A DNA stretch of 64,000 bases, taken from contig NZ_JABFCS010000001.1 of assembly GCF_013087525.1 (NCBI RefSeq), forward strand, positions 1,240,001 through 1,304,000. The letters run 5' to 3'. The notes below the pieces were generated by a model that had not been told where the DNA came from, did no database searches, and was given only the letters and a program-made list of their open reading frames with translations. The DNA comes from Ramlibacter montanisoli (lineage in GTDB: Bacteria; Pseudomonadota; Gammaproteobacteria; Burkholderiales; Burkholderiaceae_C). How positions within the stretch are numbered: position 1 is the stretch's first letter; the number at the start of each line of letters is the position of its first letter. This document shows positions 1 through 7,885 of the stretch, one piece after another. Position numbers and translations under genes: made by a program.

Positions 1-1884
1 CGGGTTCACGGCATGGCCGGGGTCGGTGGCCGCGACGATGCGGTGGATCTTCAGCTCGCCCTCGTTGCTCACCGAGACCTCGGCGCAGGCCGCGACGTAG
101 CTGCCGAAGCCCATGGTCTGCGCCAGGCCGCGATAGACCTTCTGCCCGCTCACGTCGGGCGCCGGCCGGCCCCAGCCCGCGCGCTCGGCCACCGCGTTGA
201 GCACGCCCAGGTGCTTCGGGTGGTTGGCCATCAGCTTGCGGCGCAGCGCCAGCGGGTCCTGGTGGGTGGCATGGGCGACCTCGTCGATGAAGGACTCCAG
301 GTAGATCGCGTTCTGGTTCAGGTTCACGCCGCGCCAGAAGCCCGGCGGCACCGGCGGGTTGCGCATCGCGTGGTCCACCAGCAGGTTGGGGAAGCTGTAG
401 CCGATCGACGCTTCCGGCCCGGGCGCGTTCAGGCCCTGGAACACCACGGGGTCCAGCCCGTTGCGGATGTTCTGCGGAAACACGCCGGCCAGGATGGACT
501 GGCCGGAGATGCGCATGTGCAGCGCGGTGATGTTGCCCTGCGCGTCCAGCCCCGCGCGCAGCTTGCACTGCGTGACCGGGTGGAAGCGGCCGTGCAGCAT
601 GTCCTCCTCGCGCGACCACAGCAGCTTCACCGGCGTGCCGGGCATCTGCCTGGCGATCTCCACCGCCTGCCGCACCCAGTCGTGCACGGCGCCGCGCCGG
701 CCGAAGCCGCCGCCCAGCAGCAGCTTGTAGACCTCGCACTTCTCCGCCGGCAGGCCCGAGGCTTCGGACGCCGCGGCCAGTGCCGCTTCGCCGTTCTGCG
801 TCGGCGTCCACACCTCGCAGCGCTCCGGCGTGTAGCGCGCCGTGGCGTTCATCGGCTCCATGGTCGCGTGGTTCTGGTGCGGGTAGGAGTACACCGCCTC
901 GATCACGCGCGCCGCCGAGCCCAGTGCCGCCTTGGCGTCGCCGTTCTGGTTGCCGACGACCGCGTCGTTGGCGTCCAGCCCCGCCTTGAGCATGGCGGCG
1001 ACGCTGGCGCTCGATTCCTTGACGTTGGGGCCCAGGTCCCATTCGATCGGCAGCGCATCGAGTGCCGTCTTGGCGTGCCACCAGGTGTCGGCCACCACGG
1101 CCACGGCGCTGTCGCCGACCCGCACGATCCGCTTCACGCCGGGCCGGTTGCGGATCGCCGCTTCGTTGACGCTCTTCACCTTGCCGCCGAACACCGGGCA
1201 GTCCTTGATCGCGGCGTTCAGCATGCCGGGCAGCTTGAGGTCGGCGCCGTAGACCTGCTGGCCCGTGACCTTTTCCACCGTGTCCAGGCGCGCGAGGCGC
1301 TTGCCCACCAGCTTCCAGTCCTTGGGGTCCTTCAGGGCCACGTCGGCCGGCGGCTGCAGCTGCGCGGCCGCGGGAGCGAGCCGGCCATAGGTGAGCGTGC
1401 GGCCGGTGGGCACGTGCGTGACCACGCTGTTGGCCGCGCGCAGCTCGGACACCGGCACCTTCCACTCGTTGGCCGCGGCCTGCACCAGCATCATGCGGGC
1501 CGTGGCGCCGCCCTTGCGCACGTAGTCATGGGACTCGCGGATGCCGCGGCTGCCGCCGGTGGAGAAGTTGCCCCACACGCGCTTGCGCGCGAGGTTCTGG
1601 GCCGGCGTCGGGTATTCGGTGGTGACCTTGGCCCAGTTGCACTCCAGTTCCTCGGCGACCAGCTGCGCCAGGCCGGTCAGCGTGCCCTGGCCCATCTCGG
1701 AGCGGGCGATGCGGATCACGACCGTGTCGTCCGGCCGGACCACCACCCACGCGTTCACCTCGGGCGCCGCGGCCTGCGCCTCGGCGCTGCCCGCGAAGGG
1801 CACGTGGAAGCCGACCACCAGGCCGGCGGAAGCTGCGGCCTTCAGGAAGCCGCGGCGGTCCAGGGAGTGGGCGTCGGTGCTCAT
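1..1884 (-). CDS. Molybdopterin-binding large subunit, IorB-like molybdenum hydroxylase (partial)
   Basis: Large catalytic subunit of a molybdenum hydroxylase of the isoquinoline 1-oxidoreductase / aldehyde dehydrogenase type. Such enzymes hydroxylate N-heterocycles or oxidise aldehydes and pass electrons to a 2Fe-2S subunit, here encoded directly upstream. About 628 residues are visible and the C-terminus lies outside the window. The N-terminus has a twin-arginine signal ([18 protein letters not shown]), so the enzyme is probably exported folded. A GGGFGRR motif near residue 390 is typical of the IorB branch and contacts the cofactor. The ATG overlaps the stop of the small-subunit gene (ATGA, 1881-1884), implying translational coupling. 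The frame is intact across the visible part. The substrate cannot be told from sequence. Confidence 0.85.
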   Translation of the reverse strand, partial: MSTDAHSLDRRGFLKAAASAGLVVGFHVPFAGSAEAQAAAPEVNAWVVVRPDDTVVIRIARSEMGQGTLTGLAQLVAEELECNWAKVTTEYPTPAQNLARKRVWGNFSTGGSRGIRESHDYVRKGGATARMMLVQAAANEWKVPVSELRAANSVVTHVPTGRTLTYGRLAPAAAQLQPPADVALKDPKDWKLVGKRLARLDTVEKVTGQQVYGADLKLPGMLNAAIKDCPVFGGKVKSVNEAAIRNRPGVKRIVRVGDSAVAVVADTWWHAKTALDALPIEWDLGPNVKESSASVAAMLKAGLDANDAVVGNQNGDAKAALGSAARVIEAVYSYPHQNHATMEPMNATARYTPERCEVWTPTQNGEAALAAASEASGLPAEKCEVYKLLLGGGFGRRGAVHDWVRQAVEIARQMPGTPVKLLWSREEDMLHGRFHPVTQCKLRAGLDAQGNITALHMRISGQSILAGVFPQNIRNGLDPVVFQGLNAPGPEASIGYSFPNLLVDHAMRNPPVPPGFWRGVNLNQNAIYLESFIDEVAHATHQDPLALRRKLMANHPKHLGVLNAVAERAGWGRPAPDVSGQKVYRGLAQTMGFGSYVAACAEVSVSNEGELKIHRIVAATDPGHAVNP

Positions 1885-2380
1885 GTCGTGCTCCCGTCGG
1901 TGTGCTGGATGGAGAGGCCGGCGCTCTTGAGTTCGCCGCGCGCCACGGCGTGGATGGCCGCCCGGATGCGGTTGTAGGTGCCGCAACGGCAGATGTTGCC
2001 CATGGCCTCGTCGATGTCCGTGTCGGTGGGGCGCGGCTTGGCCTTCAGCAGGGCCGCCGCCGCCATCACCTGGCCGGACTGGCAGTAGCCGCACTGCGGC
2101 ACGTCCAGCGCCACCCAGGCGCGCTGCACCGGATGCGAGCCGTTGGGCGACAGGCCTTCGATGGTGACGATCTTCTCGCTGGCGCCGATGCTGGAGATCG
2201 GCCGCACGCAGCTGCGGGTGGGCACGCCGTCGATGTGCACGGTGCAGGCACCGCAGGCGGCGATGCCGCAGCCGTACTTGGTGCCGGTCAGGCCGAGCTG
2301 CTCGCGCAGCGCCCAGAGCAGGGGGTGTCACCTTCCGCATCGATGTCGCGTACCGCGCCGTTGACGTTGAGTCTGGCCAT
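1881..2380 (-). CDS. 2Fe-2S small subunit, IorA-like molybdenum hydroxylase (frameshifted)
   Basis: Small iron-sulfur subunit that carries electrons from the molybdenum subunit. The plant-type cluster motif [10 protein letters not shown] and the second cluster motif CGYCQSGQ followed by NICRCGTY are all present, in the usual order and over the usual length of about 165 residues. The start ATG at 2380 is preceded by a good ribosome binding site (AGGAGA). The N-terminal stretch ([20 protein letters not shown]) and the remainder ([18 protein letters not shown] onward) are in different frames: one G appears to be missing from the G run at 2321-2325. I treat this as a sequence error rather than a pseudogene, because both halves are well conserved and many neighbours show the same type of change. 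Confidence 0.8.
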
Positions 2381-2420
2381 GCCGCTCTCCTGGTTGTGGC
2401 GGGCGCATGGTACGGGGCGG

Positions 2421-2457
2421 GGATGCCTTTGCATCCTCGCGTATTCACTATGGGAAT
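2421..2457. promoter_or_regulatory. Hairpin and dyad between iorA and the NlpC/P60 gene
   Basis: A perfect short hairpin, GGATGC-CTTT-GCATCC (2421-2436), is followed by the dyad ATTC-n7-GAAT (2443-2457), which fits the loose T-N11-A form of a LysR-type site. The stretch 2440-2480 is clearly more AT-rich than its surroundings. It lies upstream of iorA and just downstream of the NlpC/P60 gene on the same strand, so it could hold the end of one transcript or the control region of the next. No T run follows the hairpin. Confidence 0.3.
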
Positions 2458-2475
2458 CTCTCTTACGCGGGGAAT

Positions 2476-3069
2476 TTATTGCGGCACGGACGAGGCCTGC
2501 GCGGCCGGCATCGGCAGGTTCACGCGGCGGGCACCGTCGAAGCGCGTGGACCAGTAGGGCACGCCCATGTCTTCCACCCGCACCTGTGCACCAGGCTTGG
2601 GCGAATGGATGAACTTGTTGTCGCCGACGTAGATGCCGACGTGGCTGAAGGTGCGCTTGAGCGTGTTGAAGAACACCAGGTCGCCCGGCTGCAGTTCCTT
2701 GCGGTCGATCTTTTGCGTGGCTGCGGCCTGTTCGTTGGCGCGGCGCGGCAGGATCAGCCCGACCGTCTGCTCGTACATGGCCTTGACGAAGCCGCTGCAG
2801 TCGAAGCCCGTTTCCACCGAACTGCCGCCACGGCGGTAGGGCACGCCGAGGAAGCCCATGGCGGTGACCACGAGGTCGGAGGCCCGGTGCGCGACACGCG
2901 AGGCGCCCTCGTGCACGCGCTCGCCCACGTTGACCCGCACTTCCTCCAGCCGGTCGACCAGGCGCTTTTCCGCCATGAAACGGCCGACGTCGTCCTCGGC
3001 GGAGGCCGGAGGCGCGGCCTGGGCGCCGGTGGCGGCGGCAAGCAGGAGGAGGCTGAGCCAGCGGGTCAT
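2476..3069 (-). CDS. NlpC/P60 (C40) family peptidoglycan endopeptidase
   Basis: Predicted periplasmic cysteine peptidase that cleaves stem-peptide bonds in peptidoglycan. The protein of 197 residues begins with a signal peptide (MTRWLSLLLLAAATGAQA), followed by a short charged linker and the NlpC/P60 domain from about residue 65. The triad is visible: C91 in GFDCSGFV, H143 in SHVGIYVG and H155 in FIHSPKPG. I chose the ATG at 3069 because it places the signal peptide at the N-terminus; an in-frame ATG at 3120 would add a polar leader. Ribosome binding sites are weak for both. The gene stands alone, divergent from the sugar dehydrogenase gene. Confidence 0.85.
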   Translation of the reverse strand: MTRWLSLLLLAAATGAQAAPPASAEDDVGRFMAEKRLVDRLEEVRVNVGERVHEGASRVAHRASDLVVTAMGFLGVPYRRGGSSVETGFDCSGFVKAMYEQTVGLILPRRANEQAAATQKIDRKELQPGDLVFFNTLKRTFSHVGIYVGDNKFIHSPKPGAQVRVEDMGVPYWSTRFDGARRVNLPMPAAQASSVPQ

Positions 3070-3192
3070 GGGCGCGGAGATTAGCCTCCGGCCGAGCCAG
3101 CCGTCAAGCGAACAGTTCATTCCAAGTTCTTGATTTGTTTCGAAGATTTGCTGCCGGGCGGGGCCGGCTCCCCACGGGGAGGGCGGCTGGGG

Positions 3193-3198
3193 AACAAT
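3193..3198 (+). promoter_or_regulatory. Candidate -10 element of the PQQ sugar dehydrogenase gene
   Basis: AACAAT lies 9 nt before the ATG at 3208. No Shine-Dalgarno sequence is present between them. This is one of several similar arrangements in the window (see findings). No convincing -35 element is seen. Confidence 0.3.
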
Positions 3199-3207
3199 GC
3201 GTCCACC

Positions 3208-4349
3208 ATGCGCAGCAACTTCCCAACGATCTCCTGCCTGCGGCTCTGGGGCCGGCTGGCAGCTTCCTGCACCGCGGCCATTCTCGCAGCTTCGCTGGCG
3301 CCGCTGGCCGCCGCCCAGCAGGTGCGCGCCCAGACGGTGGCCACCGGGCTGGAACACCCCTGGGGCGTGGCCTTCCTGCCGCAGGGCCGCTTCCTGGTGA
3401 CGGAGCGCCCCGGCCGCATGCGGGTCATCAGTGCGCAAGGCGCGCTGGGCGCGCCTTTGGCCGGCGTGCCGGAGGTTGCGGCGCGCGGGCAGGGGGGGCT
3501 GCTCGACGTGGTGGCCGACTCGGCTTTTGCGACGAATCGAACAATCTATTTCTGTTTCTCCGAGCCGGGCAGTGGCGGCAACAGCACGGCATTGGCGCGC
3601 GCGCGCCTGTCCACGGACGAGCGCCGGCTGGAAGAAGTGCGGGTGATCTTCAGCCAGAAGCCCAAGGTGGCCAGTTCGTTGCACTTCGGCTGCCGCATCG
3701 TGGAGGCGCGCGACGGCAACCTGTTCCTGACGCTGGGCGACCGCTTCCAGCGCAAGGACGACGCCCAGACGCTGGACACGCACCACGGCAAGATCGTCCG
3801 CGTGCAGAAGGACGGCGGCGTTCCGCGCGACAACCCCTTCGTGGGCCGGGGCAGCGCCTTGCCGGAGATCTGGAGCTACGGGCACCGCAATGCGCAGGGC
3901 GCGGCGCTGGCGCCCGACGGTACGCTATGGATGCACGAGCACGGCCCGCAGGGTGGCGACGAGATCAACCAGCCGCAGGCCGGGCGCAACCACGGCTGGC
4001 CGGTGGTCACCTTCGGCGAGAACTACGGGGGCGGCCGCATCGGCGACGGCATCACCCAGAAGCAGGGCATGGAGCAGCCGCTGCACTACTGGGTGCCCTC
4101 GATCGCGCCGTCCGGCATGGCCTTCCTGACCAGCGACCGCTACGGCGAGGACTGGAAGGGCAGCCTGTTCGTCGGCTCGCTGAAGTTCGCCTACCTGGCG
4201 CGCCTGCAGCTGGCCGGCGGCAAGATGGCGCGGGAAGAGAAGCTGCTGGAGGGGTGGGGCGGGTGCGCGACGTGCGGCAGGGGCCGGACGGCTTCCTGTA
4301 CCTGCTGACGGACGAGGGGAATGCGAAGCTGGTGCGCGTGGTCCGATAG
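3208..4349 (+). CDS. PQQ-dependent soluble aldose sugar dehydrogenase (frameshifted near C-terminus)
   Basis: Periplasmic quinoprotein that oxidises aldose sugars using pyrroloquinoline quinone. The start at 3208 gives a signal peptide ending near LAAAQ, followed by a six-bladed propeller of the GSDH/YliI family. Family motifs include LEHPWGVAFLP, SLHFGCRIV, THHGKIVRV, YGHRNAQG and WMHEHGPQGGDEIN, then GRNHGWPVVTFGENYGGG. The last 30 residues (VRDVRQGPDGFLYLLTDEGN and on) are one frame away: one G seems to be missing at 4249-4254, where the expected reading is EGVGRVRDV. Total length after correction is about 380 residues, normal for the family. The stop is 3 bp from the stop of the convergent response regulator gene. 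Confidence 0.85.
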
Positions 4350-4352
4350 GGC

Positions 4353-5012
4353 TCAGGCCTTGACCAGGCCCTTGCGCACTGCATACCGGGTCAGGCTCGC
4401 GATGTCGTTCAGGCGCAGCCGCTCCATGATCCGCGCCCGGTGCACGTCCACCGTCTTGGGGCTCAGCCCCAGCTCGAAAGCGATTTCCTTGGCCGACTTG
4501 CCCTGCGCGATCAAGGTCAGGATCTCGACCTGCCGGGTCGTCAGCTCGTCGTCCACGGTCGGCTCGGAAGGCTGCAGCAGCCGCTGCGCGACCGCGGCGC
4601 TGAAGTAGCTGCCGGTGGCCATCACGCTGCGCAGCGCCTGTTCCAGCTCGAACGGGGGCGCGTCCTTCATCAGGTAGCCGCAGGCGCCGTTGGCGACCGC
4701 GCGCTTGACGAAGTCCACCGTGTCGTACATCGACAGCACGATCACCTTCACGTCCGGGAAGCGCGTGTGCATCTCGGCGATGGCGGTGATGCCGTCCATG
4801 CCCGGCATGGAGATGTCGGTCATCACCACGTCCGGCTTCACCGATTCCAGCAGCTGCAGCAGTTCGTTGCCGTTGCGCGCCTCGGCGATCACCTGCACCC
4901 CGTCCACGGTGGACAGCAGCGCCTTGATGCCGGAGCGCACGAGGTCGTGGTCGTCGGCCAGCACCACCTGGATCGGCAGGGGATTGTTCGCGTTCTTGTG
5001 CATCATCATCAT
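4353..5012 (-). CDS. NarL/FixJ-type response regulator
   Basis: DNA-binding response regulator of 219 residues. An N-terminal receiver domain (about 13-130) shows the acidic pair D20/D21, phospho-acceptor D66 in VVMTDISMPGMDG and the conserved lysine in YLMKD. The C-terminal LuxR-type helix-turn-helix begins at LTTRQVEILTLIAQGKSAKE. I favour the ATG at 5012, which follows a GAGGGAG ribosome binding site; GTG 5036 and ATG 5033 are possible but would overlap the kinase stop. It lies directly downstream of the histidine kinase gene, its likely phosphodonor. Target genes are unknown. Confidence 0.9.
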   Translation of the reverse strand: MMMMHKNANNPLPIQVVLADDHDLVRSGIKALLSTVDGVQVIAEARNGNELLQLLESVKPDVVMTDISMPGMDGITAIAEMHTRFPDVKVIVLSMYDTVDFVKRAVANGACGYLMKDAPPFELEQALRSVMATGSYFSAAVAQRLLQPSEPTVDDELTTRQVEILTLIAQGKSAKEIAFELGLSPKTVDVHRARIMERLRLNDIASLTRYAVRKGLVKA

Positions 5013-5032
5013 GGTGGGGCTCCCTCTCGTCA

Positions 5033-6127
5033 TCACAGCACTGCGCGGATCGCCACGCCGCTGCCTTCGCGCGTGCGGATGTGCAGCCGTCCGCCCGCCA
5101 GTTCCGTCCTCTCGATCATGCCGTACAACCCGATGTTTCTTTCACTCTGATGGCCGTTCAGGACGGCCGCCTTGTCGAAACCGATGCCGTCGTCCACCAT
5201 CAGCACGCTGATGCGGCCCCGCGGCAGGAAGCGCAGCCGCACCCGCACGCGCGAGGCCTTGGCGTGGCGCACGGTGTTGGTCAGGGCCTCCTGCACCAGG
5301 CGCACGGCGACCGCGGCGTTCTCCTCCAGCACCTTGGGCTCCTGGCCCCGGGTGGTGACCTCCCAGCGCAGGCCGGCCGGCTCGGCGATCCGCTGCATCG
5401 CCGATTGCACCGCCGGCACCAGCCCCAGCAGGTCGAGCTGCGCCGGCCGGAGGGAGAAGGACAGGGTCTTGAGCTGCTGCAGCGCGCCGTTGGCCAGTTC
5501 GGCCGCCGTCTCGCTGTGCTTGTTCGCCACGCCCGGCTCGGGGGTGCGCTTGGCCGCGTGCAGGTGGATCACCACGGCGGTCAGCGTCTGCCCCAGCTGG
5601 TCGTGCAGTTCGCGCGAGATGTGGGAGCGTTCGCGCTCCTGCGCGAGCACGAAGCGGGCGGACAGCTCCTTCAGGCGCGCGTAGGCGGCCTGCAGTTCCG
5701 CGTCCACGCGTTCCTTCTCCTGGGCGCGCCGGCGTTCCTCGAGCACGCGGCCGATGATCTGCGGCAGCGTGCCCAGCTTGTCCTTGGTCAGGTAGTCCTT
5801 GGCGCCGCAGCGCAGCACGTGCACCGCCGCTTCCTCGCCGATGGCGCGCGTCAGCACGATCAGGGGAACCGTGCAGCGGCGGGTGACCAGGATCTGCAGC
5901 GCCGCATAGGGCGAGAAGCGGGGCAGGTTGAAGTCGCACAGGATGACGTCCCAGTCGCCTTCGAGGGCGGCGACGAAACTGCTCGCGTTGTCCACGCGGT
6001 GCAGCTCGTAGCGGCGGGACGGGTCCGCCCGTTCCAGCGCCAGGCCCATGAGCTCGACGTCGTCCGGGTTGTCCTCGACGCACAGCAGCCGGATGGGTTG
6101 GGAGTCTTGGACAGCGCGGCTGGACAT
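5033..6127 (-). CDS. REC-first histidine kinase (receiver + HisKA_3 + HATPase)
   Basis: Cytoplasmic signalling kinase without transmembrane segments. Residues 12-130 form a receiver domain with phospho-acceptor D65 (VILCDFNLPRF). A coiled-coil linker (about 130-165) leads to a HisKA_3 dimerisation domain whose H-box ISRELHDQLGQ places the phospho-histidine at H175. An HATPase domain ends the protein (EALTNTVRHAKAS as N box, VDDGIGFD as G1 box, NIGLYGMIER as G2 box). The kinase probably phosphorylates the NarL-type regulator encoded next, while its own receiver gives a second input. ATG 6127 was chosen; GTG 6172 would add 15 residues. Neither has a strong ribosome binding site. Confidence 0.88.
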   Translation of the reverse strand: MSSRAVQDSQPIRLLCVEDNPDDVELMGLALERADPSRRYELHRVDNASSFVAALEGDWDVILCDFNLPRFSPYAALQILVTRRCTVPLIVLTRAIGEEAAVHVLRCGAKDYLTKDKLGTLPQIIGRVLEERRRAQEKERVDAELQAAYARLKELSARFVLAQERERSHISRELHDQLGQTLTAVVIHLHAAKRTPEPGVANKHSETAAELANGALQQLKTLSFSLRPAQLDLLGLVPAVQSAMQRIAEPAGLRWEVTTRGQEPKVLEENAAVAVRLVQEALTNTVRHAKASRVRVRLRFLPRGRISVLMVDDGIGFDKAAVLNGHQSERNIGLYGMIERTELAGGRLHIRTREGSGVAIRAVL

Positions 6128-6185
6128 GAGGGGGTGCGCGGGAAGTGTACCGTCGCGCTGGATGGCCCCCACTTAGGCAAGTTCC

Positions 6186-7151
6186 CTATCGCCCGCGCGC
6201 GATCTCGCGCTCGAGGTAGTCGACGACGCGCTCGAACGGATCGAAGCCGAAGGCTTCGGCCACCGAAGGCCGCAGGTTGGAGTTGGCGTTGATGTCGTAG
6301 AAGACCCGGCGCCCGTCGGTGGTGTCCAGGTATTCGATGCCGCCGACATCCAGGCCGACCGCCTGGACGATGCGCCTGGCGGTGGCCACGGCCTCCGGCG
6401 GGACCTCGGGGTAAGGGTGGAACTCCACCGGCGGCGCGGCCACGGGCTCGTGGGCGGGCAGCTCGCACATCCCTGCGCCGTCGTCGGGATTGCACACCGG
6501 CGAGGGGCACAGGTTGAAGCGCCCGTGGGTCTTCACGCGCATGGCGTAGAGCAGCTCGCCGCCCACGAATTCGAGGCGCACGATCCCTTGCTCGGGATCG
6601 TGCGGCAGGTACTCCTGCAGCAGGAACAGGTTGTCGGGCAGCCAGTTGGCGGGATCGCGGCGGAAGATGTCCTCCACCTCCTGCAGCGAGTCCACCACCT
6701 GGATGCGCGCGCCGCTGCCGCCCTGGTCGGGCTTGAGCACCGCGGGCCATGTGATGGCGGCGGCATGGGCGCGCAGGGCGGACGCGTCGTTGAAGGTGAT
6801 GGAGCGGGGCGTCGCGATGCCCAGGCTTTCCAGCAGGCTCGCCTGCACGCTCTTGCTCAGCTCGAGCGCGAACACGTCTGCGCCGTTGAGCACGCGTGCG
6901 CCCAGGCGCTCCAGCGTGCGCATGCAGGCCAGCGCCAGCGGCACGGCCCGGGTGTTGCCGCGCAGGTAGGCGCTCGGGCTGGCCTGGTTGAAGTACAGCG
7001 GTGCGCGCGGCGCCTCCATGTTGCTGAAGGCCGCGCGCGTCACGTCGAAGGGCTCGAAACGCACGCCGCGCCGCGCCAGCGCCGCGAACAGCGGCTTCTG
7101 CCATTCCGGGTGTTCGTGCAGGCCGACGAGGTCGGGACGGGGCGAGTCCAT
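6186..7151 (-). CDS. ATP-grasp (RimK/glutathione synthetase-like) enzyme
   Basis: ATP-grasp ligase of 321 residues that would join a carboxylate to an amine or thiol with ATP hydrolysis; the substrate is unknown. The ATP-grasp fold is recognised from TWPAVLKPDQGGSGARIQVV (lysine and glycine-rich loop), FLLQEYLPHD and the metal-binding end VFYDINANSNLRPSVAEAFG. The N-terminal part (LVGLHEHPEWQKPLFAALAR) looks like the preATP-grasp region of RimK-type proteins. The gene is upstream of and co-directional with the kinase/regulator pair, 58 bp away, so co-transcription is possible. It has no ribosome binding site, but a TAGGAT hexamer sits 9 nt before the ATG. Confidence 0.75.
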   Translation of the reverse strand: MDSPRPDLVGLHEHPEWQKPLFAALARRGVRFEPFDVTRAAFSNMEAPRAPLYFNQASPSAYLRGNTRAVPLALACMRTLERLGARVLNGADVFALELSKSVQASLLESLGIATPRSITFNDASALRAHAAAITWPAVLKPDQGGSGARIQVVDSLQEVEDIFRRDPANWLPDNLFLLQEYLPHDPEQGIVRLEFVGGELLYAMRVKTHGRFNLCPSPVCNPDDGAGMCELPAHEPVAAPPVEFHPYPEVPPEAVATARRIVQAVGLDVGGIEYLDTTDGRRVFYDINANSNLRPSVAEAFGFDPFERVVDYLEREIARGR

Positions 7152-7160
7152 TTCCGGGCC

Positions 7161-7166
7161 ATCCTA
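7161..7166 (-). promoter_or_regulatory. Candidate -10 element of the ATP-grasp gene
   Basis: On the minus strand TAGGAT (within GGCTAGGATGGCC) lies 9 nt before the ATG at 7151 with no ribosome binding site between. The context closely resembles GCTAGCATGGCC before the tauD-like gene. No good -35 is seen. Confidence 0.3.
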
Positions 7167-7200
7167 GCCGCAGTCAATAATCCCCCTCGAAGGAATGCCT

Positions 7201-7805
7201 ATGCTGCTGGACGCCGAAGAATCCCAACTGGTGCTGGTCGACTACCAGCAACGCCTGATGCCCGCCATCCACGAGGGCGAGCTGGTCCTGGCCAATGCCC
7301 TGCGGCTGGCCCGCATCGCCCAGATGCTGCAGGTGCCCCTGTGGGCGACCGAGGAGAACGCCGAAAGCCTCGGTGGCACGGTGGAGGCGCTGCAGCCGCT
7401 GGTGGCCGGCCGCGTGCTGCCCAAGATGGCCTTCGACGGCACCAGCGTGCTGCTGCCGCGGCTGAAGCCCGCGGCCAAGCCGCAGGGCGGCAATGCCCGC
7501 AGCCTGCCCAAGCACCTGCAGAAGGCGGCGCCGGCCCCGCGGCCGCGCGCGAAAGCATCGTGCTGGCCGGCTGCGAAGCGCACGTGTGCCTGATGCAGAC
7601 GGCGCTGGGCCTGCTGGAGGAGGAGCTGGAAGTCTGGGTGGTGACGGACGCCTGCAGCTCGCGCAGCGAGCGCAATCGCGACGCCGCCTTCGACCGGCTC
7701 GCCGGCGCGGGCGCCGAACTGGTGACCACCGAGATGGTGGCCTTCGAGTGGCTGCGGGATGCGGGTCATCCCCGGTTCCGGGACGTGTTGACCGTCGTCA
7801 AATAG
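7201..7805 (+). CDS. Isochorismatase-like cysteine hydrolase (frameshifted)
   Basis: Member of the isochorismatase/nicotinamidase fold family, closest in look to the YcaC-type hydrolases. The expected catalytic residues are present: D14 in LVLVDYQQ, the lysine in LPKMAFDGTS, and the nucleophilic cysteine in VLAGCEAHVCLMQ. The substrate is not known. The first part ends in a frame that breaks up at 7525-7552, and the conserved C-terminal part (ESIVLAGCEAHVC onward) continues after an apparent one-base loss. I chose ATG 7201 because the GAAGGA ribosome binding site is 6 nt upstream; ATG 7195 would directly abut that site. Confidence 0.75.
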
Positions 7806-7885
7806 GGGCAGGGGCGCCGCCTGCGTCAGCTTCCGGCAAGTCCCGTGGCCACAATCGCGGCGGTCAAGACCTGCAGGAGACAAGC

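Noticed and set aside
2321-2380. iorA as a genuine pseudogene
   Set aside because: Only a single base in a G run is missing, all cluster cysteines are kept and the large subunit frame is intact.
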